This document shows, one piece after another, positions 31,131 to 46,554 of a DNA stretch of 64,000 nt; the first letter of the stretch is position 1, and every line of letters begins with the position of its first letter. The stretch is taken from positions 45,253 through 109,252 of the forward strand of contig NZ_JAKEIP010000007.1 in the NCBI RefSeq assembly GCF_021474425.1. The letters are read 5' to 3'. Under the pieces are notes generated by a model that searched no databases, was not told where the DNA came from, and saw nothing but the letters and a program-made list of their open reading frames with translations. The DNA is from Streptomyces muensis (GTDB lineage: Bacteria; Actinomycetota; Actinomycetes; Streptomycetales; Streptomycetaceae). A program made the position numbers and the translations under genes.

Positions 31131-32003
31131 TCAGCGGAAGACCACCGTGCGGTTGCCGTCCACCATCACCCGGCTCTCGCTGTGCCACTTCACGGCGTGC
31201 GCGAGCACCTGTGCCTCCACGTCCCTGCCGACCGTGACCAGCTCTCCGGGGTCGAGCGAGTGGTCGACCCTGACCACGTCCTGCTCGATGATCTGCCCTT
31301 CGTCCAGGTCCGGCGTCACATAGTGGGCCGTCGCCCCGACGAGCTTCACCCCGCGCTGGTAGGCCTGCTCGTAGGGGCGTGCCCCCTTGAAGCTGGGCAG
31401 GAAGGAGTGGTGGATGTTGATCGCGCGGCCCTCCAACTGCTTGCACAGGTCGTCGGAGAGGATCTGCATGTAGCGGGCGAGCACCACGAGGTCGACGTCC
31501 AGCTCCTGCACCAGCTCCAGCAACCGCGCCTCGGCCTCGGGCTTGGTGTCCTTGGTCACCGGGACGTGGTGGAAGGGAATGCCGTAGGTGTCCGCCAGCT
31601 TCTCGAAGTCCCGGTGATTGGAGACGATCGCGGGGATCTCGATGTTCAGGGCGCCGGTACGCCGGCGGAAGAGCAGGTCGTTGAGGCAGTGGCCGAACTT
31701 GGACACCATGATCAGCGTCCGGGTCGGCGTGGCCGCCTCGCTCAGGGCCCAGGAGATGCCGTAGGCCTGGGCCACCGGGGCGAACCGGTAACGCAGCTTT
31801 TCCAGATCGGTGTTGGGGTCCGAAACGTCGAAGTGGACCCTCATGAAGAAGCGGCCCTGCAGTCGGTCGTCGAACTGCTGGCTTTCCAGGATGTTGCCGG
31901 AGTTCCTGACGAGGAAGCCGCTCACGGCATGGACCAGTCCGGCGCTGTCCGGACAGGAGAGGGTGAGGACGAACTCACGGCCAGGTTGCGGGCGAGGGGA
32001 CAT
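31131..32003 (-). CDS. purU: formyltetrahydrofolate deformylase
   Basis: 290 residues: an N-terminal ACT domain (~10-90) and a formyltransferase-type domain with INIHHSFLPSFKGARPYEQAY and GATAHYVTPDLDEGQII, the conserved His/Asp segments of PurU. It hydrolyses 10-formyl-THF to formate and free THF. Start: ATG with GGAGG 7 nt upstream. In this island it recycles THF loaded by dimethylglycine and sarcosine oxidation and passes formate to the formate dehydrogenase. It has its own doublet promoter, divergent from betB. Confidence 0.95.
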   Translation of the reverse strand: MSPRPQPGREFVLTLSCPDSAGLVHAVSGFLVRNSGNILESQQFDDRLQGRFFMRVHFDVSDPNTDLEKLRYRFAPVAQAYGISWALSEAATPTRTLIMVSKFGHCLNDLLFRRRTGALNIEIPAIVSNHRDFEKLADTYGIPFHHVPVTKDTKPEAEARLLELVQELDVDLVVLARYMQILSDDLCKQLEGRAINIHHSFLPSFKGARPYEQAYQRGVKLVGATAHYVTPDLDEGQIIEQDVVRVDHSLDPGELVTVGRDVEAQVLAHAVKWHSESRVMVDGNRTVVFR

Positions 32004-32018
32004 GTGCGGGCCTCCGCT

Positions 32019-32083
32019 GGTGCGTATTGCACAACAAGGTGAGCGATACGCAACATGGTCGGCGCGGTGCCGTCTGCGGTCAA
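32019..32083 (-). promoter_or_regulatory. island promoter P7 with operator doublet (purU)
   Basis: On the minus strand: TTGACC (32083-32078), 17 bp, GACCAT (32060-32055). Motif copies: 32054-32038 (GTTGC-N7-TCACC) and 32035-32019 (GTTGT-N7-GCACC), 19 bp apart. The geometry equals that of the plus-strand units. Confidence 0.8.
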
Positions 32084-32132
32084 GGGTGGGCGGGAAAAGC
32101 GTCACATGGTGAAATCGTCATCGGCGGTCCTC

Positions 32133-32197
32133 TTGACGTCTGTCTGGACATTCGCCAGGGTGTTCCACCACAAGCAATCGGGTGCACGATGCGCAAC
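32133..32197 (+). promoter_or_regulatory. island promoter P8 with operator doublet (betB)
   Basis: TTGACG (32133-32138), 17 bp, CAGGGT (32156-32161). Motif copies: 32162-32178 (GTTCC-N7-GCAAT) and 32181-32197 (GGTGC-N7-GCAAC), 19 bp apart. Confidence 0.75.
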
Positions 32198-32222
32198 GAA
32201 TTTCTGTGGAAAGGCTCGGCGC

Positions 32223-34797
<2,575 letters not shown>

Positions 34798-34798
<1 letters not shown>

Positions 34799-36807
34799 TG
34801 ACCGTCGCCGTGGAGAAGACGGAGAGACCGGAGAAGACCGGGCCGGTGGAGCCGCCGGCTCCCGCCAGGAGCGTGCGCAAGGTCAGCCGGTCCATGGTCG
34901 TGGCCGCGATCCTCGTCGTCTGGCTGGTGCTCTTCCTCGTACTGCGGGGAAAGCAGACCCTCACGCTGGCGGCGGCCGACCTGACCGACCTGCACCGGTG
35001 GTTCAACGACGTCAACGACTCGATCGGCGCCAACCGCAACTCCAACCCGCTCTTCCTCTACTTCTTCAACGAGATCCGCCTGGTCATCGACTCCCTGGTG
35101 ACCTTCGTGCAGGAGCTGATCTCGCAGCCGTCCGTCGACCGGCCCGTCCCGCAGATCGGCTGGCTCGGTGTCGTCGGCATCGTCGGCTACGTCTCCTGGG
35201 CCGTGGGCAACTGGCGGGTCGCGCTCCTCACGGTGGCCGGCTTCACCTTCCTGGGCCTCCAGGGCCTGTGGCAGGAGAGCATGGACACCCTGGCGCTCAC
35301 CGTCTCCGCGGTGTTCGTGGCGCTGCTGTTCGCGATCCCGCTGGGCGTGTGGGCGGGGCTGTCGGACCGGTTCAACCGGGTCGTCACGCCCTTCCTGGAC
35401 CTCATGCAGACGATGCCGACCATGGTCTATCTGGCCCCGTTGACCCTGTTCTTCCAGATCGGCCCGTCCTCCGCCACGATCGCCACGCTGATCTACGCGG
35501 CGCCGCCGACGATCCGCATCACCGCGCACGCCATCCGCTCCGTCCCGGAGACCACGGTGGAGGCGGCCGACTCACTGGGTGCCACGCGACGGCAGTCCCT
35601 CATGAAGGTCCTGCTGCCGATGTCCAAGCGGACCGTGGTGATGGGCGTCAACCAGACCATCATGGCCGCCCTGGCCATGGTGACCATCGCCGCCCTGATC
35701 GACGCGCCCGGCCTCGGCAAGACCGTCGTCCAGGCGCTCCAGACGCTCGACGTCGGCACGGCCTTCAACGCGGGTCTGGCCATCGTCGTCATGGCCATCG
35801 TGCTGGACCGGGTCACCACCGCGGCGAGCGCACGCGAGGAGGCCGCCCGCCTTTCGAAGAACCGCTTCATCACCTGGCGACGCCCGCTGCTGGCGGCCGG
35901 TGCGGCGGTCACGGCGGTCCTGGCCTATCTGTCCCACACCTATCTGTGGGCCGCGGAGTTCCCGGGCGAGGGGAGCACCGGCAGCACCATCAGGAGCACG
36001 GCGGACAGCGTGGCCACCTGGGTGCAGGACAACCTCTCGGGGGTCACCAACGCTTTCCGGGACGTCCTCACCAACAGTCTGCTCAACCCGTTCCAGGCGC
36101 TGCTCACCGACTCCCCGTGGTGGCTCGTCGGCGCGGCACTGATCGGGCTCGCCGTCGTCCTCGGCGGCTGGCGCGCCGGTATCACCACGGCCGTCTGCGT
36201 GGGCCTGCTGGTCGCCACCGGGGTGTGGTCGGACGGCATGACGACGCTGGCGTCGACCCTCGTCGCCACGGTGCTCGTGATGTTGCTCGGCATCGTCTTC
36301 GGCGTCTGGATGGGGCGCAGCGCGCTGGTGGACCGGCTGATCCGGCCCACCCTGGACGCGGCGCAGGTCATGCCGCCGTTCGTCTATCTCGTGCCGTTCC
36401 TCGCGCTGTTCGGCGCGACCCGCTTCACGGCGATCGTCGCGGCCATCGTCTACGCGGCCCCCGTCGCCATGAAGATCATCGCGGACGGGGTACGGAACGT
36501 GCCCGCCACCACCGTGGAGGCGGCCACCTCGGCCGGGTGCAACACCTGGCAGATCATCACCAAGGTTCAACTGCCGATGGCACGCGGCGCCCTGACTCTC
36601 GCCACCAACCAGGGCCTGATCTACGTGCTGTCGATGGTTGTGGTGGGCGGCCTGGTGGGGGCGGGCGCCCTCGGCTACGACGTCGTGGCCGGTTTCTCGC
36701 AGGGACAGCTGTACGGGAAGGGGCTCGCCGCGGGGCTGGCCATCGTCCTTCTCGGAGTCATGTTCGACCGGATCACTCAGGCAGCGGCGCGGCGTACCAG
36801 CGCGTAA
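34798..36807 (+). CDS. proW: glycine betaine ABC transporter permease, two permease domains in tandem
   Basis: 669 residues, about twice the length of ProW, with two complete MetI-like domains. The first (~130-350) carries PETTVEAADSLGATRRQSLMKV and the second (~435-665) PATTVEAATSAGCNTWQIITKV, the EAA coupling loops. Such fused permeases make a pseudo-heterodimeric channel from one chain. The ATG shares a base with the ATPase stop. Confidence 0.92.
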
Positions 36808-36820
36808 GGAGCAACTGACC

Positions 36821-37798
36821 ATGGCAGGGCAAGCAAGACAGTGGAGAGTCGGCGCGGCCGGCATAGCGGTCCTCGGCCTCACCCTCACCGCCTGCGGCGG
36901 CGCGAAGGTCGGTGACAGCTCCTCGGACGCCGGCGGCTCGGGCAGCTCCGGCAAGTGCGGCACCTTCAACCTCGCGGTGAACCCGTGGGTGGGCTACGAG
37001 GCCAACGCGGCGGTCATCGCCTACGTCGCGGAGAACGACCTCGGCTGCAAGGTCACCAAGAAGGACCTGAAGGAGGAGATCGCCTGGCAGGGCTTCGGTA
37101 CGGGCGAGGTCGACGCCGTCGTCGAGAACTGGGGTCACGACGACCTGAAGAAGAAGTACATCACCGGCCAGAAGACGGCCGTCGACGCCGGTCCGACCGG
37201 CAACGAAGGCCTCATCGGCTGGTACGTGCCGCCGTGGCTGGCCGAGGAGCACCCGGACATCCTCGACTGGAACAACCTCAACAAGTACGCGGCCGAGTTC
37301 AAGACCTCCGAGTCCGGCGGCAAGGGCCAACTCCTCGACGGCGACCCGTCGTTCGTCACCAACGACGAGGCGCTGGTGAAGAATCTGAAGCTGAACTACA
37401 AGGTGGTGTACGCGGGCAGCGAGACCGCCCTCATCCAGGCCTTCCGCAAGGCGGAGAAGGACAAGGAATGGGTGATCGGCTACTTCTACGAGCCGCAGTG
37501 GTTCATGTCCGAGGTGCCGCTGAAGAAGGTCAAGCTGCCCGAGTACAAGACGGGCTGCGACGCCGACGCCGAGAAGGTGAACTGCGACTACCCGGTGTAC
37601 AAGCTGGACAAGATCGTCAGCGCGAAGTTCGCCAAGTCCGGCAGCCCGGCCTATGACCTGGTCAAGAACTTCACCTGGTCCAACGACGACCAGAACGTCG
37701 TGGCCAAGTACATCGCGGTGGACAAGATGACCCCCGAGGCGGCGGCGAAGAAGTGGGTCGACGCCAACCGCGACAAGGTGGAGGCCTGGATCAAGTAG
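36821..37798 (+). CDS. proX: glycine betaine-binding lipoprotein of the ABC importer
   Basis: 325 residues with lipobox LTAC (Cys25) after an 18-residue hydrophobic signal. The OpuAC/ProX-type fold follows, with NPWVGYEAN near residue 55 and aromatic residues available for a cage around the trimethylammonium group. Start: ATG with AAGGAG 9 nt upstream. It is the last gene of the betB-proV-proW-proX operon, which ends in a very strong hairpin. Confidence 0.92.
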   Translation: MAGQARQWRVGAAGIAVLGLTLTACGGAKVGDSSSDAGGSGSSGKCGTFNLAVNPWVGYEANAAVIAYVAENDLGCKVTKKDLKEEIAWQGFGTGEVDAVVENWGHDDLKKKYITGQKTAVDAGPTGNEGLIGWYVPPWLAEEHPDILDWNNLNKYAAEFKTSESGGKGQLLDGDPSFVTNDEALVKNLKLNYKVVYAGSETALIQAFRKAEKDKEWVIGYFYEPQWFMSEVPLKKVKLPEYKTGCDADAEKVNCDYPVYKLDKIVSAKFAKSGSPAYDLVKNFTWSNDDQNVVAKYIAVDKMTPEAAAKKWVDANRDKVEAWIK

Positions 37799-37809
37799 CC
37801 CCTTCCCGG

Positions 37810-37855
37810 ATGCCCGGCGGGCGGTGCGCACGGACGCGCACCGCCCGCCGGGCAT
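37810..37855 (+). terminator. strong terminator after the betaine ABC operon
   Basis: A perfect 20-bp stem ATGCCCGGCGGGCGGTGCGC (37810-37829) with its complement (37836-37855) and a 6-nt loop. Confidence 0.9.
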
Positions 37856-37918
37856 TCCCGTTTTCCAGGCCGTTCTCCACGCCGCTTTCCCGTGCCTTCC
37901 CCTACGTCACCGGACCTC

Positions 37919-40442
<2,524 letters not shown>

Positions 40443-40483
40443 GTGGTTCGTAGTGCCGCGATTGGTTGTCGATCGGCTGCTGG

Positions 40484-40530
40484 TTCGTTGTGGCTGGTCG
40501 CGCAGTTCCCCGCGCCCCTTTGGGGCGATG
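40484..40530. repeat. Streptomyces intergenic hairpin repeat between dimethylglycine oxidase and folD
   Basis: Contains GGTCGCGCAGTTCCCCGC and the hairpin CGCCCC-ttt-GGGGCG (40513-40527). This sequence type is familiar from many Streptomyces intergenic regions. The hairpin could reduce read-through into folD. Confidence 0.65.
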
Positions 40531-40561
40531 CCGCTGAGCCCTGTTGAAAGGAGTGCCGTCG

Positions 40562-41422
40562 GTGACTGCCCAAGTGCTTGACGGGAAGGCGACCGCCGCC
40601 GCGATTCGACGTGAACTTGCCGAGCGCGTTGCCAAGTTGACCGCCACCGGTGGCCGCCCGCCGGGCCTCGGCACCGTCCTGGTCGGCGACGACCCCGGCA
40701 GCCGTGCCTACGTCGGCGGCAAGCACCGTGACTGTGCCCAGGTCGGTATCGCCTCCATCCGTCGGGACCTGCCGGCCGACGCCTCGCAGCAGCAGGTCGA
40801 GGAGACGATCGACGAGCTCAACGCCGACCCGGACTGCACCGGCTACATCGTCCAGCTCCCGCTGCCGCGCCACCTGGACGCCAACGCCGTACTGGAACGC
40901 ATGGACCCGGCCAAGGACGCCGACGGACTGCACCCCGTCAACCTCGGCCGGCTCACCCTGGGTGTCGAGGCGCCGCTGCCGTGCACCCCGCGCGGCATCG
41001 TCGAACTGCTGCGGCGTTACGACGTCCCGCTGGCCGGGGCACGGGTGTGCGTGATCGGCCGGGGCATCACCGTGGGCCGCCCGATCGGCCTCCTGCTCAC
41101 CCGCCGCTCCGAGAACTCCACCGTCACCCTCTGCCACACCGGCACCAAGGGCCTGGCCTGGCATGTACGCGAGGCGGACATCGTCGTCGCGGCCGCCGGC
41201 TCGCCCGGACTGATCACCAAGGACATGCTGCGCCCCGGCGCTGCCGTCCTGGACGTCGGCATCACCCGCACCGACGAGGGCCTGGTCGGCGACGTGCACC
41301 CGGAGGCCGCGACGGTCGCCGGATGGCTCGCGCCGATGCCCGGCGGCGTCGGCCCCATGACCCGGGCGATGTTGCTGGCCAACGTCGTCGAGGCCGCCGA
41401 GAGGAACGCGAACACCGTATGA
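40562..41422 (+). CDS. folD: bifunctional methylenetetrahydrofolate dehydrogenase/cyclohydrolase
   Basis: 286 residues with the conserved YVGGKHRDC (catalytic lysine), [13 protein letters not shown] and [18 protein letters not shown]-binding motifs of FolD. It oxidises 5,10-methylene-THF to methenyl-THF and hydrolyses it to 10-formyl-THF, the PurU substrate. Start: GTG with AAAGGAG 8 nt upstream. Streptomyces usually has a housekeeping folD elsewhere, so this one is probably a pathway-dedicated copy. Confidence 0.93.
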   Translation: MTAQVLDGKATAAAIRRELAERVAKLTATGGRPPGLGTVLVGDDPGSRAYVGGKHRDCAQVGIASIRRDLPADASQQQVEETIDELNADPDCTGYIVQLPLPRHLDANAVLERMDPAKDADGLHPVNLGRLTLGVEAPLPCTPRGIVELLRRYDVPLAGARVCVIGRGITVGRPIGLLLTRRSENSTVTLCHTGTKGLAWHVREADIVVAAAGSPGLITKDMLRPGAAVLDVGITRTDEGLVGDVHPEAATVAGWLAPMPGGVGPMTRAMLLANVVEAAERNANTV

Positions 41423-41459
41423 ACCTGTCCCTGCCGCGCCAAGAGGACGGAGCCGTCCG

Positions 41460-42692
41460 ATGAGCCCCCGCACCCCCGGCGCCGACCTCCCGGACCACCC
41501 GGACTGGCTGTGGCGCAATCCCGAGCCGAAGCGGTCGTACGACGTGGTGATCGTCGGCGGCGGCGGACACGGCCTGGCCACCGCCCACTACCTGGCCAAG
41601 AACCACGGCATCACCAACGTCGCCGTGCTGGAGAAGGGCTGGCTGGCCGGCGGCAACATGGCCCGCAACACCACGATCATCCGCTCCAACTACCTCTGGG
41701 ACGAGAGCGCCGGCATCTACGAGCACGCGCTCAAGCTCTGGGAGGGCCTGGCCGAGGAGCTGGACTACCCGATCCTGTTCTCCCAGCGCGGTGTGCTGAA
41801 CCTGGCGCACAGCCTCCAGGACGTCCGCGACAGCGTGCGCCGAGTGGAGGCGAACCGGCTCAACGGCGTGGACGCGGAGTGGCTCGACGCGGACGGGGTC
41901 AAGGAAGTCTGCCCGATCGTCAACATCTCCGAGGACGTGCGGTACCCGGTCCTGGGCGCCACCTACCAGCCGCGCGCCGGCATCGCCAAGCACGACTACG
42001 TCGCCTGGGGCCTGGCCCGCTCGGCCGACGCGGCAGGCATCGACATCATCCAGAACTGCGAGGTCACGGGCCTGGACGTGGTCGGCAACCGCGTGGTGGG
42101 CGTCCGGACGAACCGCGGCCCCATCGCGGCCGGCAAGGTGGCGCTCTGCTCGGCGGGCCACACCTCGGTCCTCGCCGCCATGGCGGGCATCGAACTCCCC
42201 CTCCAGAGCCACCCGTTGCAGGCACTGGTCTCGGAGCTCCTGGAGCCGATCCACCCCACGGTCGTCATGTCCAACGCCGTCCACGTGTACGTCAGCCAGG
42301 CCCACAAGGGCGAACTGGTCATGGGCGCGGGCATCGACGCGTACAACTCGTACACCCAGCGCGGCGCGTTCCACATCATCGAGGAGCAGATGGCGGCGGC
42401 CCTGGAGCTCTTCCCGGTCTTCGCTCGCGCCCATGTGCTGCGCACCTGGGGCGGCATCGTCGACGTCAGCCCCGACGCCTCACCGATCATCGGGCTCAGC
42501 CCCGTCGACAACCTCTACCTCAACTGCGGCTGGGGCACGGGCGGCTTCAAGGCCACGCCGGGCGTCGGCTCCGTCTACGCCCACACGATCGCCCACGACG
42601 AGCCACACCCCCTGAACGCCCCCTTCTCGCTCGACCGTTTCACCACCGGCGCGCTCGTCGACGAGCACGGCGCTGCCGCGGTGGCCCACTAG
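41460..42692 (+). CDS. soxB: sarcosine oxidase subunit beta (heterotetrameric)
   Basis: 410 residues. FAD-binding [19 protein letters not shown] near the N-terminus, then [21 protein letters not shown] and the C-terminal [15 protein letters not shown]. This subunit carries non-covalent FAD, covalent FMN and the sarcosine site in characterised tetrameric enzymes. Start: ATG after a GGACGGAG stretch. It heads the soxBDAG order, here with D and A joined. Confidence 0.93.
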   Translation: MSPRTPGADLPDHPDWLWRNPEPKRSYDVVIVGGGGHGLATAHYLAKNHGITNVAVLEKGWLAGGNMARNTTIIRSNYLWDESAGIYEHALKLWEGLAEELDYPILFSQRGVLNLAHSLQDVRDSVRRVEANRLNGVDAEWLDADGVKEVCPIVNISEDVRYPVLGATYQPRAGIAKHDYVAWGLARSADAAGIDIIQNCEVTGLDVVGNRVVGVRTNRGPIAAGKVALCSAGHTSVLAAMAGIELPLQSHPLQALVSELLEPIHPTVVMSNAVHVYVSQAHKGELVMGAGIDAYNSYTQRGAFHIIEEQMAAALELFPVFARAHVLRTWGGIVDVSPDASPIIGLSPVDNLYLNCGWGTGGFKATPGVGSVYAHTIAHDEPHPLNAPFSLDRFTTGALVDEHGAAAVAH

Positions 42693-42703
42693 GGAGCCGA
42701 ACC

Positions 42704-45700
42704 ATGCTGCTCATCCCCTGCCCGTGGTGCGGGCCCCGCGACGAGGCCGAGTTCCACTACGGCGGCCAGGCCCACGTGCCCTACCCGCAGGACCCGGCGT
42801 CCCTCTCCGACCAGGAGTGGGCCCGCTACCTCTTCTTCCGCGACAACACCAAGGGCCCCTTCGCCGAACGCTGGACCCACTCCGCGGGCTGCCGCCGCTG
42901 GTTCAACGCGGTGCGGGACACGTCGACGAACGAGATCCTGACGGTGTACAGGACGGGAGAGGAACGCCCAGCACCTGTCGAGCCGAGGCCGGCCCTCTCA
43001 GCCCGTCCGGCGCTTGAGGACGAGGCCGTTCAGGCCGAAGCGGGGTCTGGGGGCGCAGCCCCCAGCGGGGTCGAAGGGGCGGAGCCCCTTCAGGATGGGA
43101 AGGGTAGGGGCGGCGGGGGCGAGACCAATCCGTTCCGCCACCCCACCCGCGGCCGAATCGACCGCGACACCCCCCTCACCTTCACCTTCGACGGCACCGA
43201 ATACCGCGGCTACCGAGGCGACACCCTCGCCTCCGCCCTCCTCGCCAACGGCGTCGTCCAGGCCGGCACCAGCATCAAGCTCGGCCGCCCCCGAGGCATC
43301 TTCTCGGCCGGCGTCGAAGAGCCCAACGCGGTCGTGCAGATCGAGGAACCCTTCCCGGAGCCCATGCTCCCGGCGACGACCGTCGAGCTCTACGACGGCC
43401 TGGTCGCCACCAGCCTCCCCGGCCAGGGCCGCCTCGCCACAGCCCCGGACGCCGCCCGCTACGACGCCGTACACACCCACTGCGACCTGCTGATCGTCGG
43501 CGCCGGCCCGGCCGGCCTCGCGGCAGCGGCCGCAGCAGCGAACAGCGGCGCCCGCGTCATCCTCGCCGACGACCAGCCGGAACCCGGCGGCAGCCTCCTC
43601 GGCACCGCCGAACACCTCGACTGGGTACGGGAGGTGACCGAGCAGCTCGACGCCGCCCCCGAGGTCCGCGTCCTGCCCCGCACCACCGTCTTCGGCTACT
43701 ACGACGACAACCACCTCCTCGCCGTGGAGCGCCGCACCAACCACCTCGGCACCGACGCCCCCGAGAACGTCTCCCGCGAACGTGTCCACCGCATCCGCGC
43801 CCGCCGCGTCGTCCTCGCCACCGGCGCCCACGAACGCTCGCTGGCCTTCCCGGACAACGACCGCCCGGGCGTGATGCTGGCCTCCTCGGCCCGCACGCAC
43901 GTCAACCGCCACGGCGCCCTGCCCGGCCGTCACGCGGTCGTCTTCACCACCAACGACAGCGCCTACGCCGCAGCGCTGGACCTCACGGCAGCAGGCCTCG
44001 CCGTCACCGCGATCGTCGACACCCGCCCCGAACCGGGGGAGTGGGCCGAGCGCGCCAGGGCGGCCGGCATCGAAGTCCTGCCCGGCCACGCCGTCACCGG
44101 CACGGAGGGCGAGGACCGCCTCACCGCCGTGACCGTCGCGCCGTACGGAGAGTCCGCGGGGCAGCGGCAGTTCGCCGCCGACCTGCTGCTGGTCTCCGGC
44201 GGCTGGAACCCGGTGGCGCACCTGTTCAGCCAGTCCGGCGGCAAGCTGCGCCACGACGAGACGCTGGGCTCCTTCGTCCCCGACACCACCCGCCAGGCGG
44301 TCGAGGTCGCCGGCAGCGCGAGCGGCGCCCTCGACCCGGCCACCGTCCTGGCGCAGGGCGCGGCCGCCGGCGCCCGGGCCGTGGCGGCCGAGGGCTACCG
44401 GCCCGAGACGCCCCGCCTCCCGCAGGTACCCGCACAGCCGCGGCAGACGCCGCCGATGCACGTGTACGTCGTCCCGGGCGGCACGGACGACGCGCCCCGT
44501 TTCGTAGACCTCCAACGCGACGTCACCGTCGACGACCTGGCCCGCGCGACCGGCGCAGGACTGCGCTCGGTCGAGCACACCAAGCGCTACACCACGGCCG
44601 GCACCGCCAACGACCAGGGCAAGACCTCCGGCGTCCTGGCCAGCGGCGTCGTCGCCGAACTGCTCGGCGTGGACATCTCGGAACTCGGCACGACCACGTT
44701 CCGCCCGCCGTACACGCCGGTCTCCTTCGCCGCCCTCGCGGGCCGCGACCGGGGCGCGCTGAGCGACCCGGTCCGTACGACGGCCATCCACGAGTGGCAC
44801 GTCGCGCACGGCGCCCTCTTCGAGAACGTCGGCCAGTGGAAGCGCCCCTGGTACTACCCGCAGGACGGCGAGGACATGGAGGCCGCCGTGCTCCGCGAGT
44901 GCGCCGCCACCCGCGAGAGCGTCGGCTTCATGGACGCCTCCACCCTCGGCAAGATCGACGTCCAGGGCCCGGACGCGGGCGTCTTCCTCGACCGGCTCTA
45001 CACCAACATGATGAGCACGCTGAAGGTCGGCATGATCCGCTACGGCGTCATGTGCCGTCCGGACGGCATGGTCTTCGACGACGGCACGGTCATCCGCGTC
45101 GCCCAGGACCGCTTCCTGGCCACCACGACGACCGGCAACGCCGCCGCCGTACTGGACTGGATGGAGGAGTGGCTCCAGACCGAGTGGCCCGAGCTCGAGG
45201 TCCACTGCACGTCCGTGACCGAGCAGTGGGCCACGGTCGCCCTCGTCGGCCCGAAGTCCCGCGAGGTCCTCGGCTCGCTCGCACCCCAACTCGCCGTCGC
45301 CAACGACGACTTCCCGTTCATGGCCTGGCGCGAGACGACCGTCGCGGGCATCGAGGCGCGGGTCTGCCGGATCAGCTTCTCCGGCGAACTCGCCTACGAG
45401 ATCAACGTGTCACCGTGGCAGGGCCTCGCCCTGTGGGAGGCCGTGTACGAGGCCGGCGCCCCGTACGGCATCACCCCGTACGGCACGGAGACCATGCACG
45501 TCCTGCGGGCCGAGAAGGGCTACCCGATCATCGGCCAGGACACCGACGGCACCGTCACACCCCAGGACCTCGGCATGAGCTGGGTGGTGTCGAAGAAGAA
45601 GCCGGACTTCATCGGCAAGCGCTCCTACTCCCGCGCCGACACCGTCCGCCCCGACCGCAAGCACCTGGTCGGCCTCCTCCCCGAGGACCCGGGCACCTTC

Positions 45701-45946
45701 CTCCCGGAGGGCACCCATCTGATCGCCGACGGTGTGCTGCCGGCCCCGCCGGTCCCCATGCTCGGCCACGTCACCTCCAGCTATCGCAGCGCCGCTCTGG
45801 GCCGGACGTTCGCGCTCGCCCTGATCAAGGGCGGCCGGGACCGCATCGGCGAGCTGCTGTACGCCCCTGTCGGCGACCAGTTGGTGCCGGTGACCGTCAC
45901 CGGCCCTGTCCTCTACGACCCCGAGGGAGCCCGCCGCGATGGCTGA
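42704..45946 (+). CDS. soxDA: sarcosine oxidase delta-alpha fusion (SoxD-SoxA in one frame)
   Basis: One uninterrupted frame of 1080 codons. Residues 1-~88 are a complete SoxD with canonical zinc ligands Cys6, Cys9, His59 and Cys63. Residues ~95-140 are a linker encoded by an intergenic-type repeat. From ~141 (NPFRHPTRGRIDRD) SoxA follows: an N-terminal ferredoxin-like/NAD-binding region, VGAGPAGLAAAAAAANSG (~265), and a C-terminal GcvT-like THF domain ending in RPDRKHLVGLLPED and the FALALIKGG strand. There is no stop codon between the parts and no in-frame ATG or ribosome-binding site near the SoxA start. In other bacteria the two are separate subunits. Fusion by the repeat is the simplest reading; a sequencing frameshift is the alternative. 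It overlaps soxG by 8 bp. Confidence 0.85.
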   Translation: MLLIPCPWCGPRDEAEFHYGGQAHVPYPQDPASLSDQEWARYLFFRDNTKGPFAERWTHSAGCRRWFNAVRDTSTNEILTVYRTGEERPAPVEPRPALSARPALEDEAVQAEAGSGGAAPSGVEGAEPLQDGKGRGGGGETNPFRHPTRGRIDRDTPLTFTFDGTEYRGYRGDTLASALLANGVVQAGTSIKLGRPRGIFSAGVEEPNAVVQIEEPFPEPMLPATTVELYDGLVATSLPGQGRLATAPDAARYDAVHTHCDLLIVGAGPAGLAAAAAAANSGARVILADDQPEPGGSLLGTAEHLDWVREVTEQLDAAPEVRVLPRTTVFGYYDDNHLLAVERRTNHLGTDAPENVSRERVHRIRARRVVLATGAHERSLAFPDNDRPGVMLASSARTHVNRHGALPGRHAVVFTTNDSAYAAALDLTAAGLAVTAIVDTRPEPGEWAERARAAGIEVLPGHAVTGTEGEDRLTAVTVAPYGESAGQRQFAADLLLVSGGWNPVAHLFSQSGGKLRHDETLGSFVPDTTRQAVEVAGSASGALDPATVLAQGAAAGARAVAAEGYRPETPRLPQVPAQPRQTPPMHVYVVPGGTDDAPRFVDLQRDVTVDDLARATGAGLRSVEHTKRYTTAGTANDQGKTSGVLASGVVAELLGVDISELGTTTFRPPYTPVSFAALAGRDRGALSDPVRTTAIHEWHVAHGALFENVGQWKRPWYYPQDGEDMEAAVLRECAATRESVGFMDASTLGKIDVQGPDAGVFLDRLYTNMMSTLKVGMIRYGVMCRPDGMVFDDGTVIRVAQDRFLATTTTGNAAAVLDWMEEWLQTEWPELEVHCTSVTEQWATVALVGPKSREVLGSLAPQLAVANDDFPFMAWRETTVAGIEARVCRISFSGELAYEINVSPWQGLALWEAVYEAGAPYGITPYGTETMHVLRAEKGYPIIGQDTDGTVTPQDLGMSWVVSKKKPDFIGKRSYSRADTVRPDRKHLVGLLPEDPGTFLPEGTHLIADGVLPAPPVPMLGHVTSSYRSAALGRTFALALIKGGRDRIGELLYAPVGDQLVPVTVTGPVLYDPEGARRDG
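42995..43125. repeat. Streptomyces intergenic repeat forming the SoxD-SoxA linker
   Basis: The element starts CTCTCAGCCCGTCCGGCGCT and holds two hairpins: CTGGGGGC-gca-GCCCCCAG (43047-43065) and AAGGGGC-gga-GCCCCTT (43074-43090). It matches my recollection of a repeat very common between Streptomyces genes. Here it lies inside a continuous coding frame. Confidence 0.75.
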
Positions 45947-46541
45947 GACCGCCCCCAACGCCCCGCTCCGCAGCCCCCTGTCGCACGTCGCGGATCGCCT
46001 GGCCGCCGCGACGCGCGCCTCCGGGGGTGCGATCCGGCTGGCTGAACTGCCCTTCCTGGCCCAGATCGACCTGCGCCTCGACGCCAAGGGGCCTGCGGCC
46101 GAAGCCGTCGGCCTGGCACTCGACCTCCAACTGCCCCTCCAGCCGAACACCGCCGTGCGCGCGGGGGAGTCGACCGCGCTGTGGCTCGGTCCCGACGAGT
46201 GGCTCCTGGTCGGACCGCCGGGGACCGAGCGGGACCTGGAGAGCCGGATCCGGGAGGCGGCGGGAGACGAGCCGGTCTCGGTCACCGACGTCTCCGCGCA
46301 GCGCACCACGCTCCTCGTCACCGGCCCGCACGCCCGTGACCTGCTGGCCCACGGCTGTTCGCTGGACCTGCACCCGCGGGTCTTCGGCCCCGGACGCTGC
46401 GCCCAGACGACACTGGGCCGCACCCAGGTCGTCCTGGCCGCCCGGGAGGAACCCAGAGCCGGGTTCTGGGTCCTGGTCCGTTCGTCGTTCGCCGGGTATC
46501 TGGCGGACTGGCTGCTCGACGCGGCGACAGAGTACGTCTGA
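45939..46541 (+). CDS. soxG: sarcosine oxidase subunit gamma
   Basis: 200 residues with the small GcvT-like/SoxG fold: LWLGPDEWLLVGP, SVTDVSAQRTTLLVTGPHARDLL and a WVLVRSSFAGYLADWL C-terminus. It completes the tetrameric oxidase that converts sarcosine to glycine and puts the methyl carbon on THF. Its ATG lies upstream of the alpha stop, so the two are translationally coupled. Confidence 0.9.
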   Translation: MAETAPNAPLRSPLSHVADRLAAATRASGGAIRLAELPFLAQIDLRLDAKGPAAEAVGLALDLQLPLQPNTAVRAGESTALWLGPDEWLLVGPPGTERDLESRIREAAGDEPVSVTDVSAQRTTLLVTGPHARDLLAHGCSLDLHPRVFGPGRCAQTTLGRTQVVLAAREEPRAGFWVLVRSSFAGYLADWLLDAATEYV

Positions 46542-46554
46542 GGGCGGATACCCC

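Noticed and set aside
40484..40530. Reading the hairpin repeat before folD as an insertion sequence remnant
   Set aside because: There are no terminal repeats, target duplication or transposase fragment; it fits the common short Streptomyces intergenic repeat.
43014..43493. Possible separate start for SoxA or a small gene inside the SoxD-SoxA junction
   Set aside because: The ATG-containing frame is out of register with SoxA and encodes low-complexity sequence; the SoxA frame has no start codon with a ribosome-binding site there.
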